A DNA stretch of 48,460 nucleotides from NCBI GenBank assembly GCA_963589425.1, contig CAVAKZ010000014.1, forward strand, positions 1 to 48,460. Reading direction: 5' to 3'. Below the pieces are notes generated by a model. That model had not been told where the DNA came from and did not search any database. It worked only from the letters and a program-made list of their open reading frames with translations. The translations under genes were made by a program, and so were the position numbers. The DNA is from CAKRJP01 sp963589425. GTDB lineage: Bacteria > Bacillota > Clostridia > Lachnospirales > Lachnospiraceae. Shown here one piece after another: positions 32,855 through 42,613 of the stretch. Positions within the stretch are counted from its first letter, which is position 1. Each line of letters starts with the position of its first letter.

Positions 32855-34324
32855 ATGAAAAAGAAACTTGTTGCAAGAGTGCTAACTCTTGCCCTAATCA
32901 CAGGCTTGCTGACAGGGTGTGCAGGCACATCAAAGGACAGTGCCAAGTCTGTAAAATTAGACCCCAACAATCCCATCACTCTTACCGTATGGCATTATTA
33001 TAATGGAACTCAACAGGCAATTTTTGATGAACTGCTGGATGAATTTAATTCTACCGTAGGTACAGAGCAAGGAATCCATATGGAAGGTTACAGCTATGGA
33101 TCGGTATCGGATCTGGAACAGGCTGTTACAGATTCCATAAACGAAGAAGTAGGGGCAAAGGATCTTCCGGCTATTTTTTCATCCTATCCGGACACTGCCT
33201 ACTCTGTTGAACAAAAAGGAAAACTGGCAGATATTTCTTCTTATTTTACGGAAGATGAATTGTCTGCTTATGTAGATTCTTACATTCAAGATGGTTATTT
33301 TGACGGAGACGATGCCTTGTATCTGTTTCCGGTAGCCAAGTCCACAGAGATAATGATGATCAACAAGACAGACTGGGAAACATTTGCCCAAGCAACCGGA
33401 ACCTCTCTGGAGGAACTTAGTACCACAGAGGGAGTTACCCAAGTTGCAGAAAGATATTATAAGTGGACTGACAGCCTGACTCCGGATACACCCAATGATG
33501 GCAAGGCATTTTACGGAAGAGATTCCATGTCCAATTATTTTGTAATTGGCATGAAGCAGATGGGCACCGATATCTTTGAGGTAAAAGACGGAAAGGTAAG
33601 GATAAACACCGATAAGGAAAAGATTCATCGCTTATGGGAGAATTATTATGTACCTTGTATGAAAGGATATTTTGCTTCATACGGAAAGTTCCGCTCCGAT
33701 GATGTAAAAACAGGGGACATTATTGCATATACAGGATCCACATCATCTGCCTTTTATTTCCCGGATAATGTAGAAAATGATACTGATTTGTATCCAATTG
33801 AGTATATTATGCAGGAATCTCCAATCATGGAAGGTGGAGAGAATTACCGTGTACAACAGGGAGCCGATATGGCGGTAACCAAAGCTGATGAAAAGCAGGA
33901 ATATGCTTCCTGCCTATTCTTAAAATGGTTTACACAGAAGGAAAACAATCTAAAATTCGTAGCCGGATCCTCCTATATGCCGGTCCTAAAAGAAGCCAAT
34001 GACCCAGACGTGGTAGATCAGGTAATTAAAGATGAAAACCTAGACGTCAACGAGAAATCTTATGCATGTCTGAAGCAGGTTCTGACAGATTTTGACGACA
34101 TTCAATTCTACACGTCAAAGACCTGTGAAAATGGCTACAGCATACGCAAAGTCCTAGATTACAATCTGACAGACCGCCTTGCATCAGACAAAGAAGCCTT
34201 AGACGCCGCAGTGGCTTCCGGAACTTCCAGAGAGGAGGAGCTAGCAAAATATATCTCAGAAGAATCCTTTGAAAACTGGTATGAAGACTTCTGTGCTGCC
34301 CTCTCCCAAGCCAAAACAAAGTAA
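32855..34324 (+). CDS. Orphan sugar-type extracellular solute-binding lipoprotein
   Basis: A 489-residue lipoprotein (signal peptide, lipobox LLTGCAG) of the family 1 solute-binding proteins, with PITLTVWHYYNGTQQAIFDELLDEFN at the mature start and features of carbohydrate binders (FPVAKSTEIMMINKTDW). ATG 32855 begins a proper signal peptide; an earlier ATG at 32813 would spoil it. No permease or ATPase gene is adjacent. Instead a giant membrane hybrid kinase gene begins 30 bases downstream, so the protein more likely presents a ligand to the kinase than to a transporter (inference). Confidence 0.9.
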   Translation: MKKKLVARVLTLALITGLLTGCAGTSKDSAKSVKLDPNNPITLTVWHYYNGTQQAIFDELLDEFNSTVGTEQGIHMEGYSYGSVSDLEQAVTDSINEEVGAKDLPAIFSSYPDTAYSVEQKGKLADISSYFTEDELSAYVDSYIQDGYFDGDDALYLFPVAKSTEIMMINKTDWETFAQATGTSLEELSTTEGVTQVAERYYKWTDSLTPDTPNDGKAFYGRDSMSNYFVIGMKQMGTDIFEVKDGKVRINTDKEKIHRLWENYYVPCMKGYFASYGKFRSDDVKTGDIIAYTGSTSSAFYFPDNVENDTDLYPIEYIMQESPIMEGGENYRVQQGADMAVTKADEKQEYASCLFLKWFTQKENNLKFVAGSSYMPVLKEANDPDVVDQVIKDENLDVNEKSYACLKQVLTDFDDIQFYTSKTCENGYSIRKVLDYNLTDRLASDKEALDAAVASGTSREEELAKYISEESFENWYEDFCAALSQAKTK

Positions 34325-34354
34325 TGGAACTTAGATAAAAGACGGGTGAACTCA

Positions 34355-37300
34355 ATGAAAAAGAAAAAAAAGCTGTTGGGAATCGTTTTGATTCCGGTAT
34401 TGCTGGTGGTGCTTGTCCAGGGGTGCTTGCCTTTTTTGACTCTTATTTTAAGTGGTATTAAGCCAAGTTTGGAAAAAAAGACCATTGAAACCAATACCCA
34501 TATGGTTGAAAAAAATCAGGTGATTCTGGAAAATGATATGGTAGAAAAATGGCGAGCCATCTATGAGGAAAGCGATAAATTAAATGATGATCTAAGAAAG
34601 ATTCTTAACAAGAATCAGATAGGCATCCAAGACTTTCTATCCGAAAACGAGATTCAGCAGCAATATCTTGAAGAGGTATTTCCTCAACTGGTAGAACAGT
34701 TGCAGTACAACACAAGCAGCGGGGTATTTTTAATACTGGCCAATGATGCATCCACAGATCAGGAAGCCAATTATCATGGATTCTTTGTAAGAGATTCGAA
34801 TCCACAGACCAGAACAACTTCCAAGACTGACCTATTAATGGAACGGGGAAGCAAGCAATTATCCCAGAATCTGTCTATTTCACTGGATAGTGCATGGACC
34901 ACAGATTTTACCTTTAAAGGATATGGAAACAGAGATGCAGATTACTTCTTCTATGCCCCCTATACCGCAGCAAAAGAACATCTAAACAGTCGCATGGAGG
35001 ATCTGGGCTATTGGTCTCTTCCCTTTGTTTTGGAAGACCATTATATGGATAATCACAAGATGATTACCTATTCTGTTCCGCTAAAATATGATGACAATAT
35101 CTACGGTGTGCTAGGCGTGGAAATATCCCTAAACTACCTGCAAAATTATCTTTCTGTAGATGATCTTGATAGCAGCCAGAATGCCGGATACGCTTTAGTC
35201 ATCAAACAGAGTGATGAATCTTATATGGTGGTTACCAGCAAAGGAACCCTCTCCAATACAGCAAAAAAAGATGGCATGATCAATCTTGAACAAGAGTCTT
35301 CCAATCAACTGCGAAAAGTTAAAAATGCAAAGATTGGTAGCCAGAATATTTATGCAATTCTTGAACCCTTGAATTTATATAGCAACAACGTTCCCTATTC
35401 TGATACGGAATGGATGCTGTGCGGCCTGGTAACTGAGGACTCAGTGTATGGACTTGGCACAAAAGTCTATACCAGAATTACCCTTGCTATTCTGATCAGT
35501 GGATTTCTGGCTGTACTTTGCGTATATATACTATCCCGCCATGTAACCAAGCCAGTATCCAGACTGGCTGAAAGTGTACGGGGCGGTGTAGAAGGCATCC
35601 GAAAATTTCCCGAATCAGGAATTCAGGAAATTGATGAACTTCATGATGTGATAGAAAATCTTACGGATGCTCAGAGAAAGGCAGAAGATCAACTCCTAGA
35701 AGAAAAAGAACGTTACAAAGTAGCGGTAGAAAGTTCCCAGGATATCTTCTTTACCTATAGACGAAATGAAAAAACCTTAGAGATTGTTAACAACAATGAT
35801 AATGATGGAGTGTGGGATTGTAAGAAACATCCCGAACGTGATTATGTACATCCTGAAGATCAGGAAATCCTTTTGGACGCATTTTCTGAAATCAAAGAAA
35901 AGATTTTACTTGAATTCCGTATGCGAAGGACACCCAATCAAGATTATCGTTGGGTGGAGTTAATTGGCCGCGTGATACAGGATGAAAAAGGTCAGTTTAG
36001 CCGTGTGGTAGGCTGTGTCCATGATATCCATCAAAGAAAGCAGCTAGAAGAAACACAGAAAAGACAACAAATGATGGATGACACTACCAGCTTCTACCGC
36101 ATGAATTACGGTATAGAAGCCATACAAGCAGCAAGAAATAATCAGCCGGAGGGAATGCTGATAGTCACAGACATCAAGGCTTTTTCCCAGATTAACGAAA
36201 ATTATGGTCTGGTATTTGGGGACTTGCTCCTGCAATGTCTTGCAGATTCTATCAGAAAAAGATGTGCAGAAGCTGGAGTTTACAATATCATAGGGCTGCG
36301 AGCAGGTGTCGATCATATAATTTTGTGGGTTCCCGCACAAACCGAAAGGGATGTAGCAGAAGTCATCTCCCGTGTACAAAAAGATTTCTCATCATTAATC
36401 AATGAAGATTATCTGGTTCTTGATTTTGCTTGTGGTATGACAAGGATTGCCCGGGAAACCGAACTACAGCAGGGACTTTCACAGGCGAAGAAAGCCTTGA
36501 TTGCTTCACAGAACAAGCAAAGGCCTCTTGTATGTTATGAACAGCTTACAGAAACAGAAAAACAAACTTCTGCCAAAGTAGAGTTTAAAGAAGCCGAACC
36601 ATTTGAAAAACTAAAGAAATTGACTTTTACCTCTCTAGCCATGAACCTTCTAGATAGAAGTACCCAGATTCGCGTAGCCTTTGATATGCTGGCCCTAAAA
36701 ATGAATGAGAAATACCAGCTGACCAATCTAATTATTACTAAATTTAATCAGGAATATCTGGTCAATAGCGGAACTTATCACTGGAAGGCCAGAGCATGTG
36801 ACAGCGGCTGGGACGGCATGGTACACTGTAGCGGAACAAACTATCAGACCTTTATGGACTTGCATGAAATGCAGAAAATTACAGAAATCACGGATGCAGA
36901 TAGCACAGATCCAGTGATTGGAAGATTTGTTGGACCGGACCGGGGCCTAGTATTCCATATGACAGACAATGGTCGTTATTCCGGAAGCCTTATCCTTACC
37001 GGGATAACCCTATCCGATTTTCCGGATGAAGCCCAAACAAAACAGCTGGAAGAAATCTGTACCATTATCCAGAATAAACTGAATATCCAAAGGCATGACC
37101 TTTCAGCCCAGGCCAAGTCAGATTTCCTGGCTCGTATGTCCCATGAGATCCGAACCCCAATGAATGGGATTATCGGTATGACGGACATTGCATTGAAGGA
37201 AAATCAAAGTCAAGAACAAATACTATACTGTCTCCATAAAATTCAAAGTTCTTCCAATTATCTGCTTGGGATTTTAAATGATATCCTGGATATGTCTAAA

Positions 37301-38233
37301 ATCGAAAGCGGAAAGATGCATCCGGTATATAAAGAATGTAATCTAAAAACTATGGCCGAGAATCTGGAAACTGTCATGGAATCCAAGCTTCAAGAAAAGG
37401 ACATTCAGTATTCCGCTGAAATTTGCCTGCAGCATGAGTGGTTTAACTGTGATGCCTTGCGGATCAGTCAGATTCTGGTAAATTTCTTGGGCAATGCCGT
37501 GAAATTTTCAAATCCCGGCGGCCATATTTATCTTAGGGTAATAGAAAAGTCTACAGAAGAAAATTATTCCGAGATTTATTTTGCGGTGGAGGATGATGGA
37601 ATTGGTATCGCCCCTGAAAAACAAAAACTAATCTTCCAGAGTTTCGAACAGGCAGAGGACTCTGACAGGTTCAGAAGACAAGGAACCGGTTTAGGACTTG
37701 CCATCAGTAACCAACTGGTGCATATGATGGATTCAGATATTCAACTAAAAAGTGCTGTAAATGAAGGAAGTATCTTCAGCTTTACTTTAAGATTAGAAAA
37801 GATGGATCATCAGGAAACCAATGCCAAAACCGATGAAACCGCTATTGATTTTAAGGGCAAGCGAGCCTTGGTAGTTGAAGATAATGAACTAAACAGGGAG
37901 ATTACAAGAGTCATATTGGAGGAATATGACATAATTGTAGAAGAAGCCTACGACGGCCAGCAAGCTGTTGATCTTGTGACAGAAAAAGATGCAGGCTACT
38001 ATGACCTGATTCTTATGGACATAATGATGCCGGTAAAAGATGGCTTAGAGGCAACTAGAGAAATTCGAAATCTTTCAAAAGCAGACAGTGGCACCATCCC
38101 AATTGTGGCAATGAGCGCCAACGCATTCGATGAAGATGTCCGCCGGTCCCTTGCCAGTGGAATGAATGGCCATTTGTCAAAACCTGTAAATATTCATAAG
38201 TTGAAAGAGATGATTTTGGAAGTGATGGGATAG
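34355..38233 (+). CDS. Giant membrane hybrid histidine kinase with degenerate GGDEF domain
   Basis: A 1292-residue membrane sensor. Order: helix 1 (about 8-33), a large outside sensor region of dCache type (35-360), helix 2 (365-392, ending SRHVTKPVSRL), HAMP, PAS (about 450-565, QDIFFTYRRNEK), a GGDEF-like domain (575-730) whose signature site reads RAGVDHI and so is probably inactive, a GAF-like stretch, HisKA (ARMSHEIRTPMNGIIGM), HATPase (DDGIGIAPEK, GTGLGLAIS) and a receiver (VVEDNELN, LMDIMMPVKDG, LSKPVNI). No output or Hpt domain. ATG 34355 is used; an upstream GTG is possible. It is co-transcribed with the solute-binding lipoprotein. The tail closely resembles that of the kinase at 28-30.5 kb. 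Confidence 0.92.
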   Translation: MKKKKKLLGIVLIPVLLVVLVQGCLPFLTLILSGIKPSLEKKTIETNTHMVEKNQVILENDMVEKWRAIYEESDKLNDDLRKILNKNQIGIQDFLSENEIQQQYLEEVFPQLVEQLQYNTSSGVFLILANDASTDQEANYHGFFVRDSNPQTRTTSKTDLLMERGSKQLSQNLSISLDSAWTTDFTFKGYGNRDADYFFYAPYTAAKEHLNSRMEDLGYWSLPFVLEDHYMDNHKMITYSVPLKYDDNIYGVLGVEISLNYLQNYLSVDDLDSSQNAGYALVIKQSDESYMVVTSKGTLSNTAKKDGMINLEQESSNQLRKVKNAKIGSQNIYAILEPLNLYSNNVPYSDTEWMLCGLVTEDSVYGLGTKVYTRITLAILISGFLAVLCVYILSRHVTKPVSRLAESVRGGVEGIRKFPESGIQEIDELHDVIENLTDAQRKAEDQLLEEKERYKVAVESSQDIFFTYRRNEKTLEIVNNNDNDGVWDCKKHPERDYVHPEDQEILLDAFSEIKEKILLEFRMRRTPNQDYRWVELIGRVIQDEKGQFSRVVGCVHDIHQRKQLEETQKRQQMMDDTTSFYRMNYGIEAIQAARNNQPEGMLIVTDIKAFSQINENYGLVFGDLLLQCLADSIRKRCAEAGVYNIIGLRAGVDHIILWVPAQTERDVAEVISRVQKDFSSLINEDYLVLDFACGMTRIARETELQQGLSQAKKALIASQNKQRPLVCYEQLTETEKQTSAKVEFKEAEPFEKLKKLTFTSLAMNLLDRSTQIRVAFDMLALKMNEKYQLTNLIITKFNQEYLVNSGTYHWKARACDSGWDGMVHCSGTNYQTFMDLHEMQKITEITDADSTDPVIGRFVGPDRGLVFHMTDNGRYSGSLILTGITLSDFPDEAQTKQLEEICTIIQNKLNIQRHDLSAQAKSDFLARMSHEIRTPMNGIIGMTDIALKENQSQEQILYCLHKIQSSSNYLLGILNDILDMSKIESGKMHPVYKECNLKTMAENLETVMESKLQEKDIQYSAEICLQHEWFNCDALRISQILVNFLGNAVKFSNPGGHIYLRVIEKSTEENYSEIYFAVEDDGIGIAPEKQKLIFQSFEQAEDSDRFRRQGTGLGLAISNQLVHMMDSDIQLKSAVNEGSIFSFTLRLEKMDHQETNAKTDETAIDFKGKRALVVEDNELNREITRVILEEYDIIVEEAYDGQQAVDLVTEKDAGYYDLILMDIMMPVKDGLEATREIRNLSKADSGTIPIVAMSANAFDEDVRRSLASGMNGHLSKPVNIHKLKEMILEVMG

Positions 38234-38257
38234 GTTGATCCTTCTTTCTATTCATTT

Positions 38258-38306
38258 AAAAAAGGATTAGATGCAAAAGGATATTCATGCATCTAACCCT
38301 TTTTTT
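38258..38306. terminator. Bidirectional terminator between the hybrid kinase and the YbjN-like gene
   Basis: AAAAAAGGATTAGATGCA and TGCATCTAACCCTTTTTTT pair with one mismatch around a 12-base loop and give T-runs on both strands. It lies between two converging genes. Confidence 0.88.
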
Positions 38307-38310
38307 AGCT

Positions 38311-38748
38311 TTATAATTGCAAGTATTCCCATTCCTCTATCAGCTCATCAAGGAATTCCTGCATCTCTTCTGCACCTATTGGAGTCTCAGATTCTCTATA
38401 TACCATTCGAAGATACAGCCGCCCTTCCTCAGGATAAAGGGTTCCCACCAGACTATCCTGATTATACTTCATACACTGGGCAAGGGTTTCCATCTCGTCC
38501 TCCGGGCAAGGTGCCATCGGGACAAGGGCTTCTAGAAGAAAGATAGCTTTGTCTACATTCCACGCATGATATCGAAGATAGCAGTCCAATTCCTCATCTC
38601 CAACCTTTGGCCAGATCCTAAGTACTGCTTCTTCCTTGTATTCTGATATCATCACTTCCATCTTCATCTCAGAAAGAAGATCCTGCAGCTGCATAAGCCT
38701 TGATATCTCCACAGCCTCAAAATCATCCACTACATTCATCTCATCCAT
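38311..38748 (-). CDS. YbjN-like / CesT-chaperone-fold acidic small protein
   Basis: A 145-residue acidic protein. The layout (helix, three strands, helix, then QCMKYNQDSLVGTLYPEEGRLYLRMVYRES and a closing acidic helix) matches the YbjN family, whose fold is that of type III secretion chaperones (CesT). Such chaperones bind the N-terminal part of a partner. It is encoded about 25 bases downstream of the calpain-type protease in the same operon, so it may be its chaperone or regulator (inference). ATG 38748 has AGGTGG 8 bases upstream; ATG 38754 is too close to that site. The family call rests on pattern only. Confidence 0.6.
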   Translation of the reverse strand: MDEMNVVDDFEAVEISRLMQLQDLLSEMKMEVMISEYKEEAVLRIWPKVGDEELDCYLRYHAWNVDKAIFLLEALVPMAPCPEDEMETLAQCMKYNQDSLVGTLYPEEGRLYLRMVYRESETPIGAEEMQEFLDELIEEWEYLQL

Positions 38749-38773
38749 TTTCATTCCACCTTTTCATTAGACA

Positions 38774-41700
38774 TTATTTGGCACTTAAAATCCTTCTAAA
38801 GAAGTTTCTTGCATCTCTTAATTCCACAAAAAATACGCCATGAGTATTATCTTGATATTGACTTCCTTCTTCATTCCAACCTTTCGGCAAAAAAGCTACT
38901 CTCTTCAGTTTCTGATCTGCTCCAAGTTGATAAAGAGGAATATTTGCTCCATGGGGATTAGCCAAACGTAAAAACTTTTTTGTTTTATTTCCTATCTGGT
39001 GAATCTCTGTTCTAAGCACCGCATATGCATGTCCACCAAAAATTCCATCAAGATAGTCTTCTCCTGATGACCCCTGAGCTTGTTTTTTCCCCTCTTCGAT
39101 TTTGAAATGTTTACTTCCTAACGCACAGAATTTTTGTCCATGCAAAATACCCTCAATCTTATTGAAATATTCTTCTTCCTCTGAGGTGTATTCCGCCATA
39201 TTTACTCCAGTTGTGCTTATTTTTTCCATGTAAATCTCAATCATGTCAAATGCAATATGTTCCAAGGCTTTTTTCTGTTTTCCACATATGTTCCAACACT
39301 CTGCCAAAAGACTTCTCATTTCCTCTGGAATATTTGTCTTAGCAAGGTCCTGAATTTCCATGGTCTGTCCTTCTGTTCCAACGGTATCTGCAATAGAAGA
39401 ATATTCCGCCAGTTTACTAAAGGCTTTCGCCATGTTTTCCTCAAACTCCTTGTGGTCCATGACATTAATTTGTAACTCGTGTTTTTCCTTCATCATGAGC
39501 CTTTGTAACAGTTCTTCAACTTTATTGTTACGCTGTAATTCTTCCTTTAATTTTTCCTTTTTACGTTTTGGAACCCTATGTTTACTAAGATAATCAAAAG
39601 CTGCCTTATCTCCCTTATGAGTCTTCTCATAATACAGCAAAGCCGGAGTATCCAACTTATAATCTCCAAAGATTTTTACATTCTTCAATCGTCCCTTGAA
39701 CATAAAAAAACTGCTTTCATCATCATAATCAGTTTCATCAATCTCCATTCCCATTAGATCTGCAAAGACAATACTAGAACGTCCGCCGTCACCATTCTCA
39801 TAGGAACATTTTCCGCTTCGGTTAGTAAGTTTTTTTGTTTTTCCATCTCTCACAGAGATATACGCCTTTTCCAATAGTTTAAACCAGAGAGCACCTTCTG
39901 CACCATGAGCAGTTGTTTGTCTAGATCTATACTCTCTCTCTGGAATTGTCTTATCCACCTTCACATACAGATGCTTTTTCTTCTCGCGGTCATAGAAGCG
40001 TACTGTCACGGTTCCATCCCCATTATCCCTCATGATGTCCTTAATCTTATTTGGGGTACGGGTTACCAAACTTGCCACTGCTGCTACAAAATAACAGTCA
40101 CCCACTTGCCCCTGTGCAAAATCCTTCAAAATAGGGTCATGAGAAAATAAAGGCTGATTTTTTGCTGATTTCATAGACACAGTATACCTGGATATATCGC
40201 CCTCCAATTCGAACATCCTATCTGAACGATAAATAATGTTTTTCGAATTGTCCGGAACAATCAAATCTCCGGTCTGCTCTTTCTTAAAAAAGTTAAATAA
40301 TTCTGCCGCATATTGTTTCTCCAAAGAAGAATTACTTAACTTAAGAATCTGATGTAGTTCTCCCATTAATTTTTCTCTGATTATATCTTCCTGCTTCTCA
40401 CACTCCTTATATGTTTTTCTATTTATTTCATCGAGATTCTGGCAGTCCTCATACAGATAATCAAGAATTCTATTGAATGCAGCTAGTTGTCTCCCAAGCC
40501 CCTGGTCCTGCAAATTATGTATCATGACCTGACCTATTCCCCATATCCGTCTCTTCTTAGCAACTGCACTTCTATAATCTGCCATAGAATCAAGAATATC
40601 AGATTTATATCGGTAATATCCATTCTCACGGTTTACAAAGTCTTCAGGCCTCTCTTCCTGGCTCATCTGGCTCTCTGTTTTTATATCCTCATGCACAATA
40701 CCAAACTGTTCCTCCAGGCGAATAATCATATCTTCTGAGAAATCTTCCTTTCTAGGAGTCAAATCCTCCCACTGAGACTCTCCTGTCAAATCCTGATAGA
40801 TTTGAAAATCTTTTCTCCAATATTCAGCTTTGACTGCTGTCGTTTCCTCTTTCGTTGCATCTTCCAACTTCTTCCTGTCATATCTCATTTTTGACATATT
40901 CATACCATAATCACTTAAAATATTTTTCACATGCTCATGGTAATAATTCATAATACAGTCAGCTCTTTCTACCGCGGCTTTCTTCTCCTTTGGTATCTTA
41001 ATATCCTTCCTGCGAGACTTAAAAAACAAATAATAATCGATAAGGAAGAAACTTTCTCTAATATGGTGTGTGATGTGTTCAGGGCTTAAATATATTTCTC
41101 GTTTACTTTTATCTTTCCAAAGCTGATTCACATTCTCGAGATATTCATTAAGAACCTCTTCTGGCGGAATCTTCATTGCTGTCCACTCCAAAAGCTGCTG
41201 CTTATGAGAATAATCTTCAGTCTCCTCCTCCATGTGCCTTGCAGTCTTTGTCATCTCAATTCTATCCAAATAATTCTGGCGAGCATGCTGCAATTTCTCC
41301 ATAGTCACCCAAATATTTTCCACACATGCATTCCATGGCTCCTGGGTGTACTTTTGAAGATCATTAATGATACGATCTATTCCATCCGCAGCTGTCTGAT
41401 CAGACCAGGCATCTGTAAGTTTCTCCCCATTGTACATCAGCATTTTCGTCTGATGATTGCGCAATTGGATAAATTTTTCATGCTTGATATTGAAAAGCTG
41501 TTTAATCATCTCCCCAATCATCTTCTGTTCACGTTCGTATATCGCTTGATGTGCAATAAAAGCATAGTAGTCATTTGCCGATTCTGGATTCTGTTTTGCC
41601 TTCTCTTTGGCAGCAATTACGTTCCCATGAAGTGCACTCAAAACAGCTTGCTGTCCTCCAATCTCTTGCTCCTTCTTCCACTCTTCATCGGACAAGTCCT

Positions 41701-41875
41701 GCAATTTCTTTTCAATGTCTTCCATTTCTTTTTCCAGCTTTTCCTGGGATGTTTCTAAGTTTACCTCTGCAAATGGCATCTGCCACAGTGGCATACCCTG
41801 TTCCGTCTGGAGCTCCTGTGGCACGGCCTGCTGCTTATTCTGACTTTGAATCTTCTTTAGCTCCTTTTGTGACAT
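38774..41875 (-). CDS. Calpain-family (C2) cysteine protease with long helical N-terminal domain
   Basis: A 1033-residue protein with no signal peptide. Residues 1-30 are Gln-rich; 40-560 are charged and mostly helical with no recognised domain. The calpain core runs from about 575 to 1030: AQGQVGDCYFVAAVASL with catalytic C594, ALWFKLLEKAYI (664-673), GGHAYAVL with catalytic H949, LANPHG with catalytic N973, and a closing THGVFFVELRDARNFF that mirrors the FWM...DF end of calpain core domains. The triad is intact. A Lys/Glu-rich helical insert (about 745-940) separates the Cys and His lobes. No EF-hand is visible. ATG 41875 follows GAGGAGAG. It forms an operon with the YbjN-like gene. Substrate and location are unknown; calpains cut at limited sites. 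Confidence 0.85.
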   Translation of the reverse strand: MSQKELKKIQSQNKQQAVPQELQTEQGMPLWQMPFAEVNLETSQEKLEKEMEDIEKKLQDLSDEEWKKEQEIGGQQAVLSALHGNVIAAKEKAKQNPESANDYYAFIAHQAIYEREQKMIGEMIKQLFNIKHEKFIQLRNHQTKMLMYNGEKLTDAWSDQTAADGIDRIINDLQKYTQEPWNACVENIWVTMEKLQHARQNYLDRIEMTKTARHMEEETEDYSHKQQLLEWTAMKIPPEEVLNEYLENVNQLWKDKSKREIYLSPEHITHHIRESFFLIDYYLFFKSRRKDIKIPKEKKAAVERADCIMNYYHEHVKNILSDYGMNMSKMRYDRKKLEDATKEETTAVKAEYWRKDFQIYQDLTGESQWEDLTPRKEDFSEDMIIRLEEQFGIVHEDIKTESQMSQEERPEDFVNRENGYYRYKSDILDSMADYRSAVAKKRRIWGIGQVMIHNLQDQGLGRQLAAFNRILDYLYEDCQNLDEINRKTYKECEKQEDIIREKLMGELHQILKLSNSSLEKQYAAELFNFFKKEQTGDLIVPDNSKNIIYRSDRMFELEGDISRYTVSMKSAKNQPLFSHDPILKDFAQGQVGDCYFVAAVASLVTRTPNKIKDIMRDNGDGTVTVRFYDREKKKHLYVKVDKTIPEREYRSRQTTAHGAEGALWFKLLEKAYISVRDGKTKKLTNRSGKCSYENGDGGRSSIVFADLMGMEIDETDYDDESSFFMFKGRLKNVKIFGDYKLDTPALLYYEKTHKGDKAAFDYLSKHRVPKRKKEKLKEELQRNNKVEELLQRLMMKEKHELQINVMDHKEFEENMAKAFSKLAEYSSIADTVGTEGQTMEIQDLAKTNIPEEMRSLLAECWNICGKQKKALEHIAFDMIEIYMEKISTTGVNMAEYTSEEEEYFNKIEGILHGQKFCALGSKHFKIEEGKKQAQGSSGEDYLDGIFGGHAYAVLRTEIHQIGNKTKKFLRLANPHGANIPLYQLGADQKLKRVAFLPKGWNEEGSQYQDNTHGVFFVELRDARNFFRRILSAK

Positions 41876-41949
41876 CCTAACTCTCCTCTCTATTTTCTCT
41901 TGGCTTATGCAAAATTCATCTATCTCTAATCTCTAATCGTTTTATACTT

Positions 41950-41959
41950 CTAGTACTAG
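41950..41959. repeat. Short palindrome upstream of the calpain-type gene
   Basis: CTAGTACTAG is a perfect 10-bp palindrome about 75 bases upstream of the calpain start, next to a minus-strand TATACT that could be a -10 box. It may be an operator. Confidence 0.3.
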
Positions 41960-42061
41960 TATATGATATATTCTCCTTAAAAGCTAAAGAATTATAGATA
42001 AAAAGGGCAATGCCACTCCCTGCAGCACCACCCTATAAGCATTTCTATACTAGCTCTTTGT

Positions 42062-42481
42062 TTATTTTCTAAAAACTGCTACCATTGTACCATCATCTGC
42101 TAAACGAATGGAAGCGCTTCCCTTCATTTCAGAGTAGTTTACTACTTTTACATCTTTGAAGGTCTGAAGACCCTTTTCTGTATCATGACTGCAAATTGCT
42201 GTATAGGTCACCTGATCTGCTTCTGCATCAATTAAGACGTCACAGTCTACAACTTCCATCTTACTATTTTCATTGATAAATGTTGCAGTTGCTTCTGTAT
42301 AATCTCCACTCCATGTGAAAATCACTTCGTCATTTGCCAGTTCTACTGCACTTGTTTCTGTACCACTGTTCAAAGTATCTCTTCCTGTACCTGCTGCAAA
42401 TACGGTTCCAATTGCTAATGTTGCTAAAATTGTTGAAGCTGCTAGACATCCTGCCATTTTCTTAATAACTGTATTTTTCAT
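42062..42481 (-). CDS. Small secreted protein of unknown function
   Basis: A 139-residue protein that I do not recognise. It has a clear Sec signal peptide (MKNTVIKKMAGCLAASTILATLAIGTVFA, likely cut after VFA). The mature part, about 110 residues, is predicted beta-rich (VIFTWSGDYTEATATFINENSK to SIRLADDGTMVAVFRK) with two cysteines about 22 residues apart (VVDCDV and AICSHD) that could form a disulfide. The start has AAAGGAG upstream. It lies upstream of the calpain-type gene on the same strand with a 186-base gap and no clear terminator between, so partial co-transcription is possible. Confidence 0.75.
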   Translation of the reverse strand: MKNTVIKKMAGCLAASTILATLAIGTVFAAGTGRDTLNSGTETSAVELANDEVIFTWSGDYTEATATFINENSKMEVVDCDVLIDAEADQVTYTAICSHDTEKGLQTFKDVKVVNYSEMKGSASIRLADDGTMVAVFRK

Positions 42482-42534
42482 AATCCTTTTCTCCTTTGTC
42501 TTTATTTATCGTGAATTTGTATTTGTTTCTTGTT

Positions 42535-42553
42535 GCTTATATATACGATAAGC
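42535..42553 (-). promoter_or_regulatory. Inverted repeat in the promoter region of the small secreted protein gene
   Basis: GCTTAT-N7-ATAAGC lies 54 bases upstream of the start codon and contains AT-rich sequence suited to a -10 box. It is an operator candidate. Confidence 0.35.
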
Positions 42554-42613
42554 ACGGCAAAGGAGGCTAAATATTTTTGATATTTTTCTGCAAATTAAAA
42601 TGCCCAAACAATA

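Noticed and set aside
36070..36560. Active diguanylate cyclase in the giant kinase
   Set aside because: The GGDEF site reads RAGVDHI, which lacks the needed acidic residues.
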